DNA of 64,000 nt, taken from assembly GCF_003989745.1 (NCBI RefSeq), contig NZ_RZGS01000003.1:81382-145381 (forward strand). Direction: 5' to 3'. This document shows, in pieces, positions 1-8,641 of this stretch (the stretch's first letter is position 1; every line of letters starts with the position of its first letter). The position numbers were made by a program, and so were the translations under genes. The stretch comes from Legionella septentrionalis (GTDB taxonomy: Bacteria; Pseudomonadota; Gammaproteobacteria; Legionellales; Legionellaceae). The notes under the pieces are model-generated. The model ran no database searches, was not told the DNA's origin, and was given only the letters and a program-made list of their open reading frames with translations.

Positions 1-879
1 ATAGGCACTACTGCATGGGGATTTGCCAGGGATGATATGTTGGATCAACTTGATTATTTATTTATAGATGAAGCAGGGCAGGTTTCAGTGGCTAATCTGG
101 TTGCTATGAGCCTCTCTGCTAAGAATTTAGTGATTATGGGTGATCAAATGCAATTAGGACAGCCATCACAAGGCACACATCCTGGTGAAAGCGGTCTTTC
201 TATTTTAGATTATTTATTACATCAAACCCCTACGATTGCCGATGATATGGGAGTATTTTTAGGAACGACTTATCGAATGCATTCGGCAGTCAATCACTTT
301 ATCAGTAAATTTATATATGATAATAACCTTGAGCCACATCCTGATAATGATGTGCGTGTTGTTAAAGTACCTGATGGTTACCAAGGAAAATTAAACAAAG
401 AGGCTGGCATAATCTTTGTTCCTGTGGAGCATGAAGGTAATGCCTACGCTTCAGATGAGGAAGTCAGTGAAATAAATCTATTAGCTCAAGAATTAATTGG
501 CAGGACATTTATAGAAAAGCTGGGAGAAACTCGTAGGATTGGTTGGAATGATATATTGTTTGTTGCTCCATATAATTCTCAAGTTAATAAACTCAAGCAA
601 GCTCTTGGTGAGCAGGCACGTGTTGGCAGCGTTGATAAATTCCAAGGGCAAGAGGCACCCATTGTATTTTTGAGTATGTGTACCAGCGATGCGAATGAAT
701 CACCTAGAGGGATTGATTTTCTCTTCGATAAGCATCGAATTAACGTTGCCATTTCAAGAGCTCAAAGTTTAGCAATAGTAGTTGGCAATCCCCAGCTCTG
801 TACTATTACAGTAAATAGGGTTGAACAGCTCAAGTTGGTTAATTTATTTAATGCTCTTGTAAATCAATCAGAATCATAG
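1..879 (+). CDS. Superfamily 1 helicase, C-terminal part (UPF1/Dna2-like), cut by window start
   Basis: The frame is open from base 1, so the N-terminus (including Walker A) lies outside the window. The visible 292 residues hold the second half of an SF1 helicase of the AAA_11/AAA_12 (SMUBP2/UPF1/Dna2) kind: Walker B DEAGQ, motif III GDQMQLGQP, a TYRMH motif, motif V GSVDKFQGQEAP and motif VI NVAISRA. Such proteins unwind DNA or RNA with ATP and are frequent cargo of islands and defence loci. The gene ends 12 bp before a convergent gene. The specific role cannot be told without the N-terminus. Confidence 0.85.
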   Translation: MGTTAWGFARDDMLDQLDYLFIDEAGQVSVANLVAMSLSAKNLVIMGDQMQLGQPSQGTHPGESGLSILDYLLHQTPTIADDMGVFLGTTYRMHSAVNHFISKFIYDNNLEPHPDNDVRVVKVPDGYQGKLNKEAGIIFVPVEHEGNAYASDEEVSEINLLAQELIGRTFIEKLGETRRIGWNDILFVAPYNSQVNKLKQALGEQARVGSVDKFQGQEAPIVFLSMCTSDANESPRGIDFLFDKHRINVAISRAQSLAIVVGNPQLCTITVNRVEQLKLVNLFNALVNQSES

Positions 880-891
880 GCCCTAACCACG

Positions 892-1380
892 TCATCCTTC
901 TAAAGAGGTTATACACCCATGCATTAATTTCTTTAATTCATAATTTTTTTCCAATAGCAAATACCTTGCTAAGTCATGATCTCTATGTTCAGTTGCCAAT
1001 ACAAATATGTAATTTTTGTTATTGAATTTACTAACAATCGAGACACCATTGTAAAGCCCAAAAGCGGATCGGCCAGACATGGTTTGTTTTTCATGCTTAT
1101 TCATAAAACTGGCTTGATTCCATGGGAGTACTGAAATGTTTGACTTTTCTACAATTCTTTTTAATGGATCATTTTCGATTAATTTTTCTTCATAATAGAA
1201 AGCCATCCAATCTTCATGGGTGCAGAATCGGTAGGATTTGCTTTTTGAAGTTTGATCTGAGACTAGATAATAGAAATAATCACACCCTAATGCATTTAGG
1301 GGCCGTAATTGTTTGTTGAAAAGAAGTTCTTGTTTTTCATCGAAGGGAAGGAAAATCCTTTTGGGTACATCATGTATCAT
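892..1380 (-). CDS. LuxR-type sensor-domain protein lacking the DNA-binding domain
   Basis: This 162-aa protein resembles the N-terminal signal-binding domain of LuxR-family regulators as found in Legionella-like genomes: a CTHEDWMAFYYEE segment, then ENDPLKRIVE and a GLYNGVSIVSKF stretch like the core of autoinducer-binding domains. It stops where a LuxR helix-turn-helix would begin, so either it is a stand-alone sensor or antagonist, or it is a truncated regulator. The family call rests on motif recall and is moderate. It faces the helicase gene convergently and is divergent from the MFS gene. Confidence 0.4.
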   Translation of the reverse strand: MIHDVPKRIFLPFDEKQELLFNKQLRPLNALGCDYFYYLVSDQTSKSKSYRFCTHEDWMAFYYEEKLIENDPLKRIVEKSNISVLPWNQASFMNKHEKQTMSGRSAFGLYNGVSIVSKFNNKNYIFVLATEHRDHDLARYLLLEKNYELKKLMHGCITSLEG

Positions 1381-1453
1381 AACAAATCCTTAGAGGTACA
1401 GCTTAAATCTATTTAATGCTAAAATAATGTACGACACAATGAAGTGAATGTAA

Positions 1454-2656
1454 ATGACAAATCTGGCTAGGATATCCGTTTTTATTAGTACTGCTATTGA
1501 AGTTTTCGATTTAAGTATCTTTGCTTTTCTTATTCCTGTGTTGTCTTCCGTATTTTTCTCATCCAATTCACAAAGTTCAGCGATTAATTTTACCATTTTG
1601 GCTTATGTAGTAAGCTATGTAGTGAAACCTTTTTCTGGAATGGTTTTTGGGTATCTGTCTGATAGTTATGGTCGAAAGCAGGTACTGTCAGTTACTACTT
1701 TGTTGATGACCGTTTCCACAGCGGTTATTGGTTTATTGCCCACCAGCCTACCTGGCATTGATTTATGGATAGCATTATTTAGTTGCCGGATTATTCAGGG
1801 GCTATCAATCTCAGGGGAGTTTTCTAATGGTTTAATATTTGCTGTTGAACAAGGGAAAGATCGCCCGGCATTTTCTGGCAGTATGGCATTTATGGGCGGA
1901 ATTCTTGGACTGTTGCTAGCAAATTTATCGGTTTTTATATTACTAAACCTTTTACCATATGAGCAGATGATTCAATATGGCTGGCGTATACCATTTTTAA
2001 TTAGTGCTATTATTTGGCTGGCACTCTACCAGATTAGAAGGTTTATTAAGGAGCCATTTGCGCAGAAGACGAATGATACTAAACATTTTTCATCTTTGGT
2101 AAAAAAATATAGAAAGGAGCTGGTTATTTGTTTTGTAACTGCAAGTTTATCTGCTTCTGCTTTCTATATGACCTTTGTTTATATGCCAACTCTTTTATCT
2201 TTAGTGATTCAAAATCAGACTCACCATAAATCTGTATGGGTGACGTTGATTGCTTTGTCAGTCTATTTCATCTGTTTGCCCCTGTTTGGTTCTTTGGCCG
2301 ATCGGGTAGGTATTACTAAGCAAATTACTGTTGCTTCAGCATTGTACCTTTTATTTTCCTATGTATGTTTTGACCATATTAGCCATTTTAACTATGTCGT
2401 TATATTTTGTAGTTTGATATTACTGGCTTTGATTCAATCATTATATAATTCGGCTTTGCCTGCATTTATGGTTTCTTTGTTTCCCGCCATTCATCGAGGT
2501 AAGGCTTTAGCAATATCTTATAATACCAGCCTATCAATTTTTGGTGGTTTAATGCCCTATGTTATATTAAGCCATAAAAGTTTTATGAATCCGGGAATTG
2601 TTATTAGTACTTGTGCGATATTAACCTTGGTTGTATTACGTTTTGTGAGGGAGTAA
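1454..2656 (+). CDS. MFS transporter, ProP-like metabolite:H+ symporter
   Basis: A 400-aa, very hydrophobic protein with about 12 membrane segments and the MFS loop 2-3 signature GYLSDSYGRKQ near residues 68-78. RIIQGLSISGEFSNG matches the RxxQGxxxGGE region of the ProP/MHS branch, which imports organic acids or osmolytes with protons. The first in-frame ATG is used. The downstream DUF4286 gene starts 3 bp after the stop, so the two are probably cotranscribed. The substrate cannot be told. The gene is AT-rich like the rest of this left-hand accessory region. Confidence 0.8.
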   Translation: MTNLARISVFISTAIEVFDLSIFAFLIPVLSSVFFSSNSQSSAINFTILAYVVSYVVKPFSGMVFGYLSDSYGRKQVLSVTTLLMTVSTAVIGLLPTSLPGIDLWIALFSCRIIQGLSISGEFSNGLIFAVEQGKDRPAFSGSMAFMGGILGLLLANLSVFILLNLLPYEQMIQYGWRIPFLISAIIWLALYQIRRFIKEPFAQKTNDTKHFSSLVKKYRKELVICFVTASLSASAFYMTFVYMPTLLSLVIQNQTHHKSVWVTLIALSVYFICLPLFGSLADRVGITKQITVASALYLLFSYVCFDHISHFNYVVIFCSLILLALIQSLYNSALPAFMVSLFPAIHRGKALAISYNTSLSIFGGLMPYVILSHKSFMNPGIVISTCAILTLVVLRFVRE

Positions 2657-2658
2657 AC

Positions 2659-3003
2659 ATGGTTGTATATGAAGTGAATCTATCTATTGATAATGAAATA
2701 TATAGAGATTATAAGGATTGGTTAGACGAGCATATTCTTGAAATGCTTAAATTTCCCGGTTTTTTGAATGCTACAGTGATGCACCAATCAATGGATGGTG
2801 ATAGCTCTGATAATCAAAAACATTTAACTGTTCAATATCAACTTGAAAGTGCCGAGGATTTGCAAAATTATTTTGAGGAACACGCGCCAAAAATGAGAGG
2901 GGATGGGATGAATCGATTTAAGGGGAGATTTACAGCCACTCGCCGAACTTTTGAAGTTGAAGCTGTTATCACTGCTGTTAATGAATACGTAAATCGCGTA
3001 TAA
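2659..3003 (+). CDS. DUF4286 family protein
   Basis: A 114-aa protein starting VVYEVNLSIDNEIYRDYKDWL and continuing with a HILEMLKFPGFLNA segment, the usual opening of DUF4286 (a small ferredoxin-like fold family of unknown function). The open frame extends further upstream into the transporter gene, but the ATG at 2659 follows a GTGAGGGAG ribosome-binding stretch and fits the family length. It is probably translated together with the upstream MFS gene. Confidence 0.7.
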   Translation: MVVYEVNLSIDNEIYRDYKDWLDEHILEMLKFPGFLNATVMHQSMDGDSSDNQKHLTVQYQLESAEDLQNYFEEHAPKMRGDGMNRFKGRFTATRRTFEVEAVITAVNEYVNRV

Positions 3004-3083
3004 ATTAATTGATAAATACTTATACTTGGTATATATTGGTGTTGTTTTATGATGTTACACCAAAATATACGGAGGTATTTATT

Positions 3084-3281
3084 GTGGAGAAGAGAGTCTT
3101 TAAAGAAGCTGAAGCTGCTAATTATATATGCATGAGCCGTTCTTTTCTTTCTCAAGACAGGGTAAATGGAACTTTAGCAAATAGAACTCCAGGCCCTAAA
3201 TATATTAAAATCGGACGATCAATACGCTATTTGAAGGATGACCTTGATTCATGGCTGGAACAGCACAGAAAATTTGGTTAG
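3084..3281 (+). CDS. AlpA/excisionase-like helix-turn-helix protein
   Basis: A 65-aa protein with a MerR-like winged helix: FKEAEAANYICMSRSFLSQDR, then GPKYIKIGRSIRYLKDDLDSWLEQ. This is the layout of AlpA/excisionase (HTH_17) proteins, which steer integrase direction or regulate island genes. The GTG at 3084 is chosen because GGAGG lies 8 bases upstream; a longer upstream frame to 3009 has no such site. It lies about 0.9 kb from a tRNA-Pro, which fits an integrative element, but no integrase gene is in the window. Confidence 0.7.
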   Translation: MEKRVFKEAEAANYICMSRSFLSQDRVNGTLANRTPGPKYIKIGRSIRYLKDDLDSWLEQHRKFG

Positions 3282-3305
3282 TGCGTTAAAGTATCTACTG
3301 ATTGA

Positions 3306-3333
3306 GTTAGCGCAATAATGCTTTTGCGCTAAC
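3306..3333. terminator. Bidirectional terminator-like hairpin
   Basis: A perfect 10-bp inverted repeat (GTTAGCGCAA / TTGCGCTAAC) with an 8-base loop sits between two convergent genes, the excisionase-like gene and the gamma-glutamylcyclotransferase-like gene. The U-tract is weak on both sides, so this is a likely rather than a textbook intrinsic terminator. Confidence 0.55.
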
Positions 3334-3341
3334 CCTACAAT

Positions 3342-4064
3342 TTATTCAATTGTTATATTTTTAAATTGCTTAGGTAAATGTTCTTTTAATAGATCATCTA
3401 TCTTACGTGCATAAGGCTCATATGCTGAAGGGCGTCTAGGATAAATTCTATCATTGACCCAGTGGTGTTCAGGCCAGTTATCCGTAGTTAATATACATTC
3501 TTTAGCAAAATCTTTTATATTAAATTTTTCTTCAATTTTAATGCAACCTCTAATAAAAATATCAACATATGATTGTGTAATGGGAAACTCACGGCTAGGT
3601 TGATCGTTCTGTGTTGATTTTGGATAGTAAATCCATACCTGTATTTTTTCAGGAATATTTTTTGTATATATTTTAATTTGTTCGGCGCTTAACTCTTTCC
3701 TACAATAAACAGTTTCTCTAGTGTCATATAGCTCTATTTCTTTGGGATCACTGACTCTATAAATTACGCCATTAAAAGTCCCTTTTTTGTTTTCATTTAA
3801 AGACAAAAAAGTTGCATTGAATCCTGGCAAATTACCGTGTGCACACCAACTCCTTTTAAAGCCTTTAATTAAAACAGGGATGTTTTCATAAGCTTTTGAG
3901 TCTGTAGTCTTTTTAGATTGCTCATCAATCAAACTTCCATAACCAGTTATATATTGAGGTAATCTTGGGTTTATTTTGGGATGGCATGTATCTGAGGCTG
4001 CTTTTATCTGAGGGGAAACTATCAACATTAAACTAATGTAGATTGATTTTAATATCTTACACAT
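3342..4064 (-). CDS. Secreted gamma-glutamylcyclotransferase-like protein
   Basis: A 240-aa protein with an N-terminal signal peptide (hydrophobic residues 5-20, cleavage near KAAS) followed by a GGCT/AIG2-like fold: the substrate-loop motif YGSL at residues 42-45 and the candidate catalytic Glu117 in ELYDTRETVYCR. Cytoplasmic members release 5-oxoproline from gamma-glutamyl amino acids or glutathione. An exported version with several cysteines is less usual. It is the last gene before the att-like repeats and tRNA-Pro and is AT-rich like the island. Substrate unknown. Confidence 0.65.
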   Translation of the reverse strand: MCKILKSIYISLMLIVSPQIKAASDTCHPKINPRLPQYITGYGSLIDEQSKKTTDSKAYENIPVLIKGFKRSWCAHGNLPGFNATFLSLNENKKGTFNGVIYRVSDPKEIELYDTRETVYCRKELSAEQIKIYTKNIPEKIQVWIYYPKSTQNDQPSREFPITQSYVDIFIRGCIKIEEKFNIKDFAKECILTTDNWPEHHWVNDRIYPRRPSAYEPYARKIDDLLKEHLPKQFKNITIE

Positions 4065-4097
4065 GATATCCAGATATATTTTTTTTCAATAAAACAC

Positions 4098-4134
4098 ATT
4101 CAATTTGCACCCTGTGTGCACCCTATAATTGAAT
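4098..4134. repeat. att-like repeat cluster between island and tRNA-Pro
   Basis: An 8-bp inverted repeat (ATTCAATT at 4098-4105, AATTGAAT at 4127-4134) frames two direct copies of TGCACCCT (4106-4113 and 4117-4124). The cluster lies 39 bases beyond the 3' end of tRNA-Pro, where integrase arm or core sites are often found. The repeats are seen directly; the attachment-site role is inference. Confidence 0.35.
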
Positions 4135-4172
4135 TTTGGTTTTGTAAAAATGTTTATAACCCTTTATTTATA

Positions 4173-4249
4173 TGGTCGGAGTGACAAGAATCGAACTTGC
4201 GACCCCTGCCTCCCGAAGGCAGTGCTCTACCAGTCTGAGCTACACTCCG
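4173..4249 (-). tRNA. tRNA-Pro(CGG)
   Basis: The reverse complement folds as a 77-nt tRNA: acceptor CGGAGTG pairing with CACTCCG, D-arm GCTC/GAGC, anticodon arm CTGCC-TTCGGGA-GGCAG with anticodon CGG (Pro), T-arm GCAAG-TTCGATT-CTTGT, and an encoded ACCA end. It lies 8 bp after the ispB stop on the same strand and is probably cotranscribed with ispB. Its 3' end faces the AT-rich accessory region, making it a plausible integration target. Confidence 0.95.
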
Positions 4250-4257
4250 TTTTAAAA

Positions 4258-5226
4258 CTAATGATCCCGTTCAGTGGCATATTTTGCCAAATCAACAAGC
4301 GCGTCTTTATACACTGAATCCGGTAGGATTTGCAAGGCTGAAATGGCTTTATCTACTTCGGACGCCGCTACCTGCCGAGTATAATCAATCGCTTTGGTGG
4401 CGGTAATGGCTTTTTGAATTTCAGGCAAATATTCCAGGGTACCTTCCTTTAAGCTTTTTTTCACTTGCTCTTGTTGCTCTTGATTGCCATGTTTGAGTAC
4501 ATGCAGCAAGGGCAGGGTCGCTTTGCCATCGGCTAGGTCATCACCGATATTCTTACCCAACGTTTTGGCATCTGAGCAATAATCCAGAGCGTCGTCAATC
4601 AACTGAAAAGCATTACCCAAATGCAAACCATACTGATAAAGCCCGTCATTCACTGTGGCATTTGCCTTGCTCACCAAGGCTCCAAGGCTTGCAGATGCTG
4701 CAAACAACAGGGAAGTTTTCGAGCGGATGACGTCAAAATATTCTTCTTCGGTTAAAGCGGGATTATTGCGATTCAGCAATTGCTTTATCTCACCGCAACC
4801 AATTTGATGCGCAATGTCAGTGAGCAGGCGCATAATGGTTAAATCCCCTACATCCAGCATTAATTCCATATATTGGGTAAGTAAATAGTCACCCACCAAA
4901 ATACTTGCCTTGCTTCCCCATATTTCATTCGCTGTTTCCTGTCCACGCCGCAGAGTGGATTCGTCGATTACGTCATCGTGAAGAAGGGTTGCGGTATGGA
5001 AGAATTCAATCATCGCAGCCAGGCGGATATGGTGTTCGCCTGAGTAGTCGCAGGCGCGGCTGGCTAGAAGAACCAACAAGGGGCGCAGGCGTTTACCGCC
5101 GCTTTTCACAATATGATTGGCCAAATCATCAATTAAACTAATCTCAGATTGAATTTTTTCAAAAATCAGCGTATTGACTGCATCCAGATCATCGCCCACC
5201 AGCATTCGCAAATGGTGCATCCCCAT
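4258..5226 (-). CDS. ispB: Octaprenyl diphosphate synthase (IspB-type)
   Basis: A 322-aa trans-long-chain prenyl diphosphate synthase that makes the ubiquinone side chain by adding IPP units to an allylic diphosphate. The first Asp-rich motif is LLHDDVIDESTLRRG, the second QLIDDALDY, with GGKRLRPLLVLLASRA as the IPP-binding start. Length matches IspB. The start at 5226 follows GAGGGT. In many gammaproteobacteria ispB is divergent from rplU-rpmA; here that neighbour is replaced by an orphan ankyrin-like gene. Confidence 0.92.
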   Translation of the reverse strand: MGMHHLRMLVGDDLDAVNTLIFEKIQSEISLIDDLANHIVKSGGKRLRPLLVLLASRACDYSGEHHIRLAAMIEFFHTATLLHDDVIDESTLRRGQETANEIWGSKASILVGDYLLTQYMELMLDVGDLTIMRLLTDIAHQIGCGEIKQLLNRNNPALTEEEYFDVIRSKTSLLFAASASLGALVSKANATVNDGLYQYGLHLGNAFQLIDDALDYCSDAKTLGKNIGDDLADGKATLPLLHVLKHGNQEQQEQVKKSLKEGTLEYLPEIQKAITATKAIDYTRQVAASEVDKAISALQILPDSVYKDALVDLAKYATERDH

Positions 5227-5587
5227 GGTGTACCCTCAAAAAAATAATGAAAGAATGCTAAGCGTGGGGGGTGGTAAAGTCAAGATTGAAAATTTTTCCA
5301 ATCATTCTAAAAGCAAATTTTTGCTATTTGCAGGCAAAGCCATTTCTAAATGCTGCGCAATAAAGTAAAAAAAATTACAAATTGAGTTTTATTAACACTT
5401 TGTCCTGTCATGCCTATAATTTTTCTCTTAAAAAATATAATTTATTATTTTTCAATAATTTTAACTAAAAATCATATTTATTTTGTGCAAAAAATTGTTA
5501 AATAAAAAATAAATTTTAATAACGATACCAAATTTTATTGACGTTTTTCCCCGCGTACTCCCATAATGAAACATCAGGGATTAAACA
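5227..5587. other. AT-rich intergenic region between ispB and the ankyrin-like gene
   Basis: About 360 bp separates two divergent genes. It is very AT-rich and contains no supported ORF. It holds one strong promoter-like pair (see 5392-5420) directed at the ankyrin-like gene and long A/T tracts; nothing else is recognised. Confidence 0.6.
5392..5420 (+). promoter_or_regulatory. Sigma-70-like promoter of the ankyrin-like gene
   Basis: TTAACA (5392-5397) and a perfect TATAAT (5415-5420) are separated by 17 bp. Transcription would start near 5427 and leave a leader of about 160 nt before the GTG start at 5588. Confidence 0.6.
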
Positions 5588-8521
5588 GTGAGCTACACCA
5601 TGCTTAACGAACTATTTTCCTGGCTAAATGATGATGCTAATCACCACCCAATAAGCAGTCAAATCGTGTATCTTTCTACACTAAAAAATGAGTTAGACGG
5701 CTTTTCATTAAAAAACAGAAAATTACTTGCCAGCTTTTGGTCTTCAAAATACTCCAGCAATGATAATGTAAATGCTGAATCTCAAAAAAATTTGTCTATG
5801 CAGAAGGAGTTTTTGGATTTCTTAAATTTCTGTGAAAATAAATTAGCGGTTAAAGATGGTTGCTCCGCAGCTTTGCTGGCTTTCCAATATGCCATTGCTT
5901 CTCAGCAGCAAGTAAAGAGGGCATACGATATTGAAAAAATGAAACAATTGATTTCTCTTGCTATGCAAGAAAATAGAGAAGAAACGTTATCTTATTATCT
6001 TAGCGAAAAAGAACATTTGAACTCTGATGTTAGATCAGCCATTTCAACGGCCATTGTTGAGCATAATTTATCCTACTTCACCGTACAATTTACACATCAA
6101 AAAAATCCTTTAGGTATCATTCCGTTATGCAGACAGTTTTTGGGGACCCCTGAGGAATTTGCTGCTCTTTTACTGTGGCTTTTACAGCAAGGCGTTGCAG
6201 TTGAAAGGATATTAAAGGCTGGTTTATTGCATGATTTTATTGGTTATCATTTATTTTCCCTGCATGCGCCAGAAAGTCCAATCATCGAACTCTATGCTCT
6301 CATGGCACAATTTCCACAGGCGCATGCGCTTTGTGAAAAAGCGGCTAGAATATCCTGCTCTGCACGCGGCTTGGAAGCATATACACTTACTGGAGTCTTG
6401 CAAGAAGCAGAGGAATCATGCGAAATCGACCGTGAAGATAGTTATGATTTTACTAGTGATGCAGATAATTTTAAGGATCTATACACGGTATTTGCTCAGC
6501 CATTCTTGAGTGCCGCCTTGAAATTCACGGCGCAAGAAGCTTGGTTCGAGCAACTGGCAGCTGCTTTAAATAGCCTGCCGCTTAAAGATTTATCCCGATT
6601 TATTGATATGACAGCTGCTGAAAAAAATCCAAAGCTTATTGAAAAATTATCTGCGCTTATTAGTGTAGGTACTTTGAATGGCTTGCTCGATGGCAAGCAT
6701 TGGTCGGTGTTGCATTTACTGCCTTATAAGGGTGATTTATATGAAAAAATAAGCTCTATAAAGATTGAAGGAGTGTTAAATTATCTGGATCAGCAAGAAG
6801 CAAGCCTGTTTGATAAAATCCCGCAACTGATGTCTTTATTTTTAGCTTTTCGTGATAAGAAGAAGGAGGTTGCAATTTCTATTTATGAAAATATTATAGA
6901 TAAGATTGCTGATAACCCGCAGTTTTCAGAAGATTCTTATTTGCTTAAAAATTTAAGGAAATTTAAACATAAAGAAAGGATTTTGGTAAAAAAATGTGGG
7001 CAATATGAGGCATCTTTTCATTTTGAAGTTCTTAAGCAAATTGCCTGTTTCCCATTTACAATAAGTCATTATTATGCGATTGAAGACGCATGGTTGCATG
7101 CAAGTAGAAAGTTAAATGCATTAAAAGAAATCGTTTATTTTGATTCCGGTTTTCCACACGATAAATATAATTTGCAGGGTTATATTGGCAAGCTTTTATT
7201 TAAGCAGCAAGGTGAGCAATTTAACATAGAAGATTTCATGGTATCTTTGGGAGTTGATTGCATTTTAAATCCTACTGAAGTCAATGAATATGAGTATGCT
7301 TTAATTGAGAGTTTATGTGCTATTGATGAGGAAAATTGTCGCAATAAAATAATTGGGATGCTTGCAGAAAAATATAAAAATTATAATTGGCTGCACCGCA
7401 AATATGGCCAAGAGGGTATATTGGCCCGCGTCCTTAGGAATGATAATGCGGGATTATTCATTTTTCTGGCAGAAAAGCAGCCTTTGCAAATCACACGCGC
7501 ACTCATAAAAGAAATTTGCCGGGAAGCGGTGCATTTTATCCCATGGGAAATAACGCCTTGGAATGTCATCCATTATCTGGTCACAACCAATGCGGAACAA
7601 TTTGATTGTGATGTAATCAGGCAGTTCCTCGATTTGGCTATACAGCAAAACCGCCCAGCCAGTATTGAATTATTTTGTAAATTAGGCATTCAGCATCAAG
7701 ATAAAAAATTGGGACGCATGATCGAACGTGCTTTCCGCTTGGCTGTAGAGCAAGCAAATATTCCTTTAATCAATTTTTTCTGCGGCTTAAATCAGTCACT
7801 CATCTCACCGACGTTAATGCTGGAAGGAGTAGGACAAGCATTGACAAAGGAAAATTTTGCAATTGCTGCCTACATTATGGAGAGCATCCCCAAGAATAAC
7901 TTTTTCCAGCATTCCATCGAGATGCTATTGCAGGCTGCGGTTGCAAAAAACAAACCCAACATTATCCAATTCTTGTATGGTGCGACGGAGACTCTTTCTA
8001 AAAACTGTTTGCAGAAAGCATTCTTAAAAGCTGTTAACTTGGGTTTTACGGACAGCGTGCGGCAACTTTGCAATTTGCCAACTGCTTTACCAGTCAGCAT
8101 ACTGGACGCAGGGCTGGAATCCGCCATAAAACTTGGCCATTTGCACGTTGTTGAGTATTTGTGTACGGTTAAACTCGCAAAGGGCAAAGAATATCTTACC
8201 CAAAAAACATTGGATATTGCTTTGCAAGTGGCGGCAAGGCATGGGGTGCTCATGGTCGTGGATTACCTTTGTAATCTTGATTTGCAGCCAAGCCAGGCTG
8301 CGCTGCGTTCTGCGTATAAGAGAGCGGTTAGCAAAGAGCATACTGCGGTGGCTTTGTATTTGCGCAACAGAGAAAAAGCCACGAGGCAAGTTACGCTTGA
8401 GACGCCATCAATTGGTGAAGAAGCCATGGGTTTACTGCCGTCGATGAGTATGTTTGCCCAGAAAACATTAAAGGAAAAAAACAGCGAACAATTAATTGGG
8501 GCCAAGAGCTTGCTTTCATAA
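5588..8521 (+). CDS. Large orphan protein with C-terminal ankyrin-like repeats, candidate effector
   Basis: A 977-aa soluble protein with no enzymatic motif I recognise. From about residue 670 to 930 it shows repeated 30-35-residue helical pairs such as AIKLGHLHVVEYLC and AARHGVLMVVDYLCNL, which look like degenerate ankyrin repeats. The N-terminal two thirds is predicted helical without clear relatives. The GTG at 5588 is chosen because AGGGA lies 7 bases upstream; the ATG at 5600 is too far. Ankyrin-type orphans are common Dot/Icm substrates in Legionellales, so secretion is plausible but unproven. It has its own promoter and a long leader. Confidence 0.65.
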   Translation: MSYTMLNELFSWLNDDANHHPISSQIVYLSTLKNELDGFSLKNRKLLASFWSSKYSSNDNVNAESQKNLSMQKEFLDFLNFCENKLAVKDGCSAALLAFQYAIASQQQVKRAYDIEKMKQLISLAMQENREETLSYYLSEKEHLNSDVRSAISTAIVEHNLSYFTVQFTHQKNPLGIIPLCRQFLGTPEEFAALLLWLLQQGVAVERILKAGLLHDFIGYHLFSLHAPESPIIELYALMAQFPQAHALCEKAARISCSARGLEAYTLTGVLQEAEESCEIDREDSYDFTSDADNFKDLYTVFAQPFLSAALKFTAQEAWFEQLAAALNSLPLKDLSRFIDMTAAEKNPKLIEKLSALISVGTLNGLLDGKHWSVLHLLPYKGDLYEKISSIKIEGVLNYLDQQEASLFDKIPQLMSLFLAFRDKKKEVAISIYENIIDKIADNPQFSEDSYLLKNLRKFKHKERILVKKCGQYEASFHFEVLKQIACFPFTISHYYAIEDAWLHASRKLNALKEIVYFDSGFPHDKYNLQGYIGKLLFKQQGEQFNIEDFMVSLGVDCILNPTEVNEYEYALIESLCAIDEENCRNKIIGMLAEKYKNYNWLHRKYGQEGILARVLRNDNAGLFIFLAEKQPLQITRALIKEICREAVHFIPWEITPWNVIHYLVTTNAEQFDCDVIRQFLDLAIQQNRPASIELFCKLGIQHQDKKLGRMIERAFRLAVEQANIPLINFFCGLNQSLISPTLMLEGVGQALTKENFAIAAYIMESIPKNNFFQHSIEMLLQAAVAKNKPNIIQFLYGATETLSKNCLQKAFLKAVNLGFTDSVRQLCNLPTALPVSILDAGLESAIKLGHLHVVEYLCTVKLAKGKEYLTQKTLDIALQVAARHGVLMVVDYLCNLDLQPSQAALRSAYKRAVSKEHTAVALYLRNREKATRQVTLETPSIGEEAMGLLPSMSMFAQKTLKEKNSEQLIGAKSLLS

Positions 8522-8584
8522 AGAAATCATAGGCAGTGTTCTTGGTTGTGATACTACATTGCCTTGTTTTGCCTGAACAACAAT

Positions 8585-8613
8585 TTGCTGCCCGCACATA
8601 TCTATGGGATAAT
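8585..8613 (+). promoter_or_regulatory. Sigma-70-like promoter of recA
   Basis: TTGCTG (8585-8590) and GATAAT (8608-8613) with 17-bp spacing lie just upstream of recA. No CTG-N10-CAG LexA box is visible between 8522 and 8641. Confidence 0.5.
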
Positions 8614-8641
8614 TTTTCCTTTGCATTTTCTAGGGTGAGTT

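Noticed and set aside
4129..4317. 62-aa forward frame across tRNA-Pro
   Set aside because: It runs antisense through the tRNA and the end of ispB; shadow frame.
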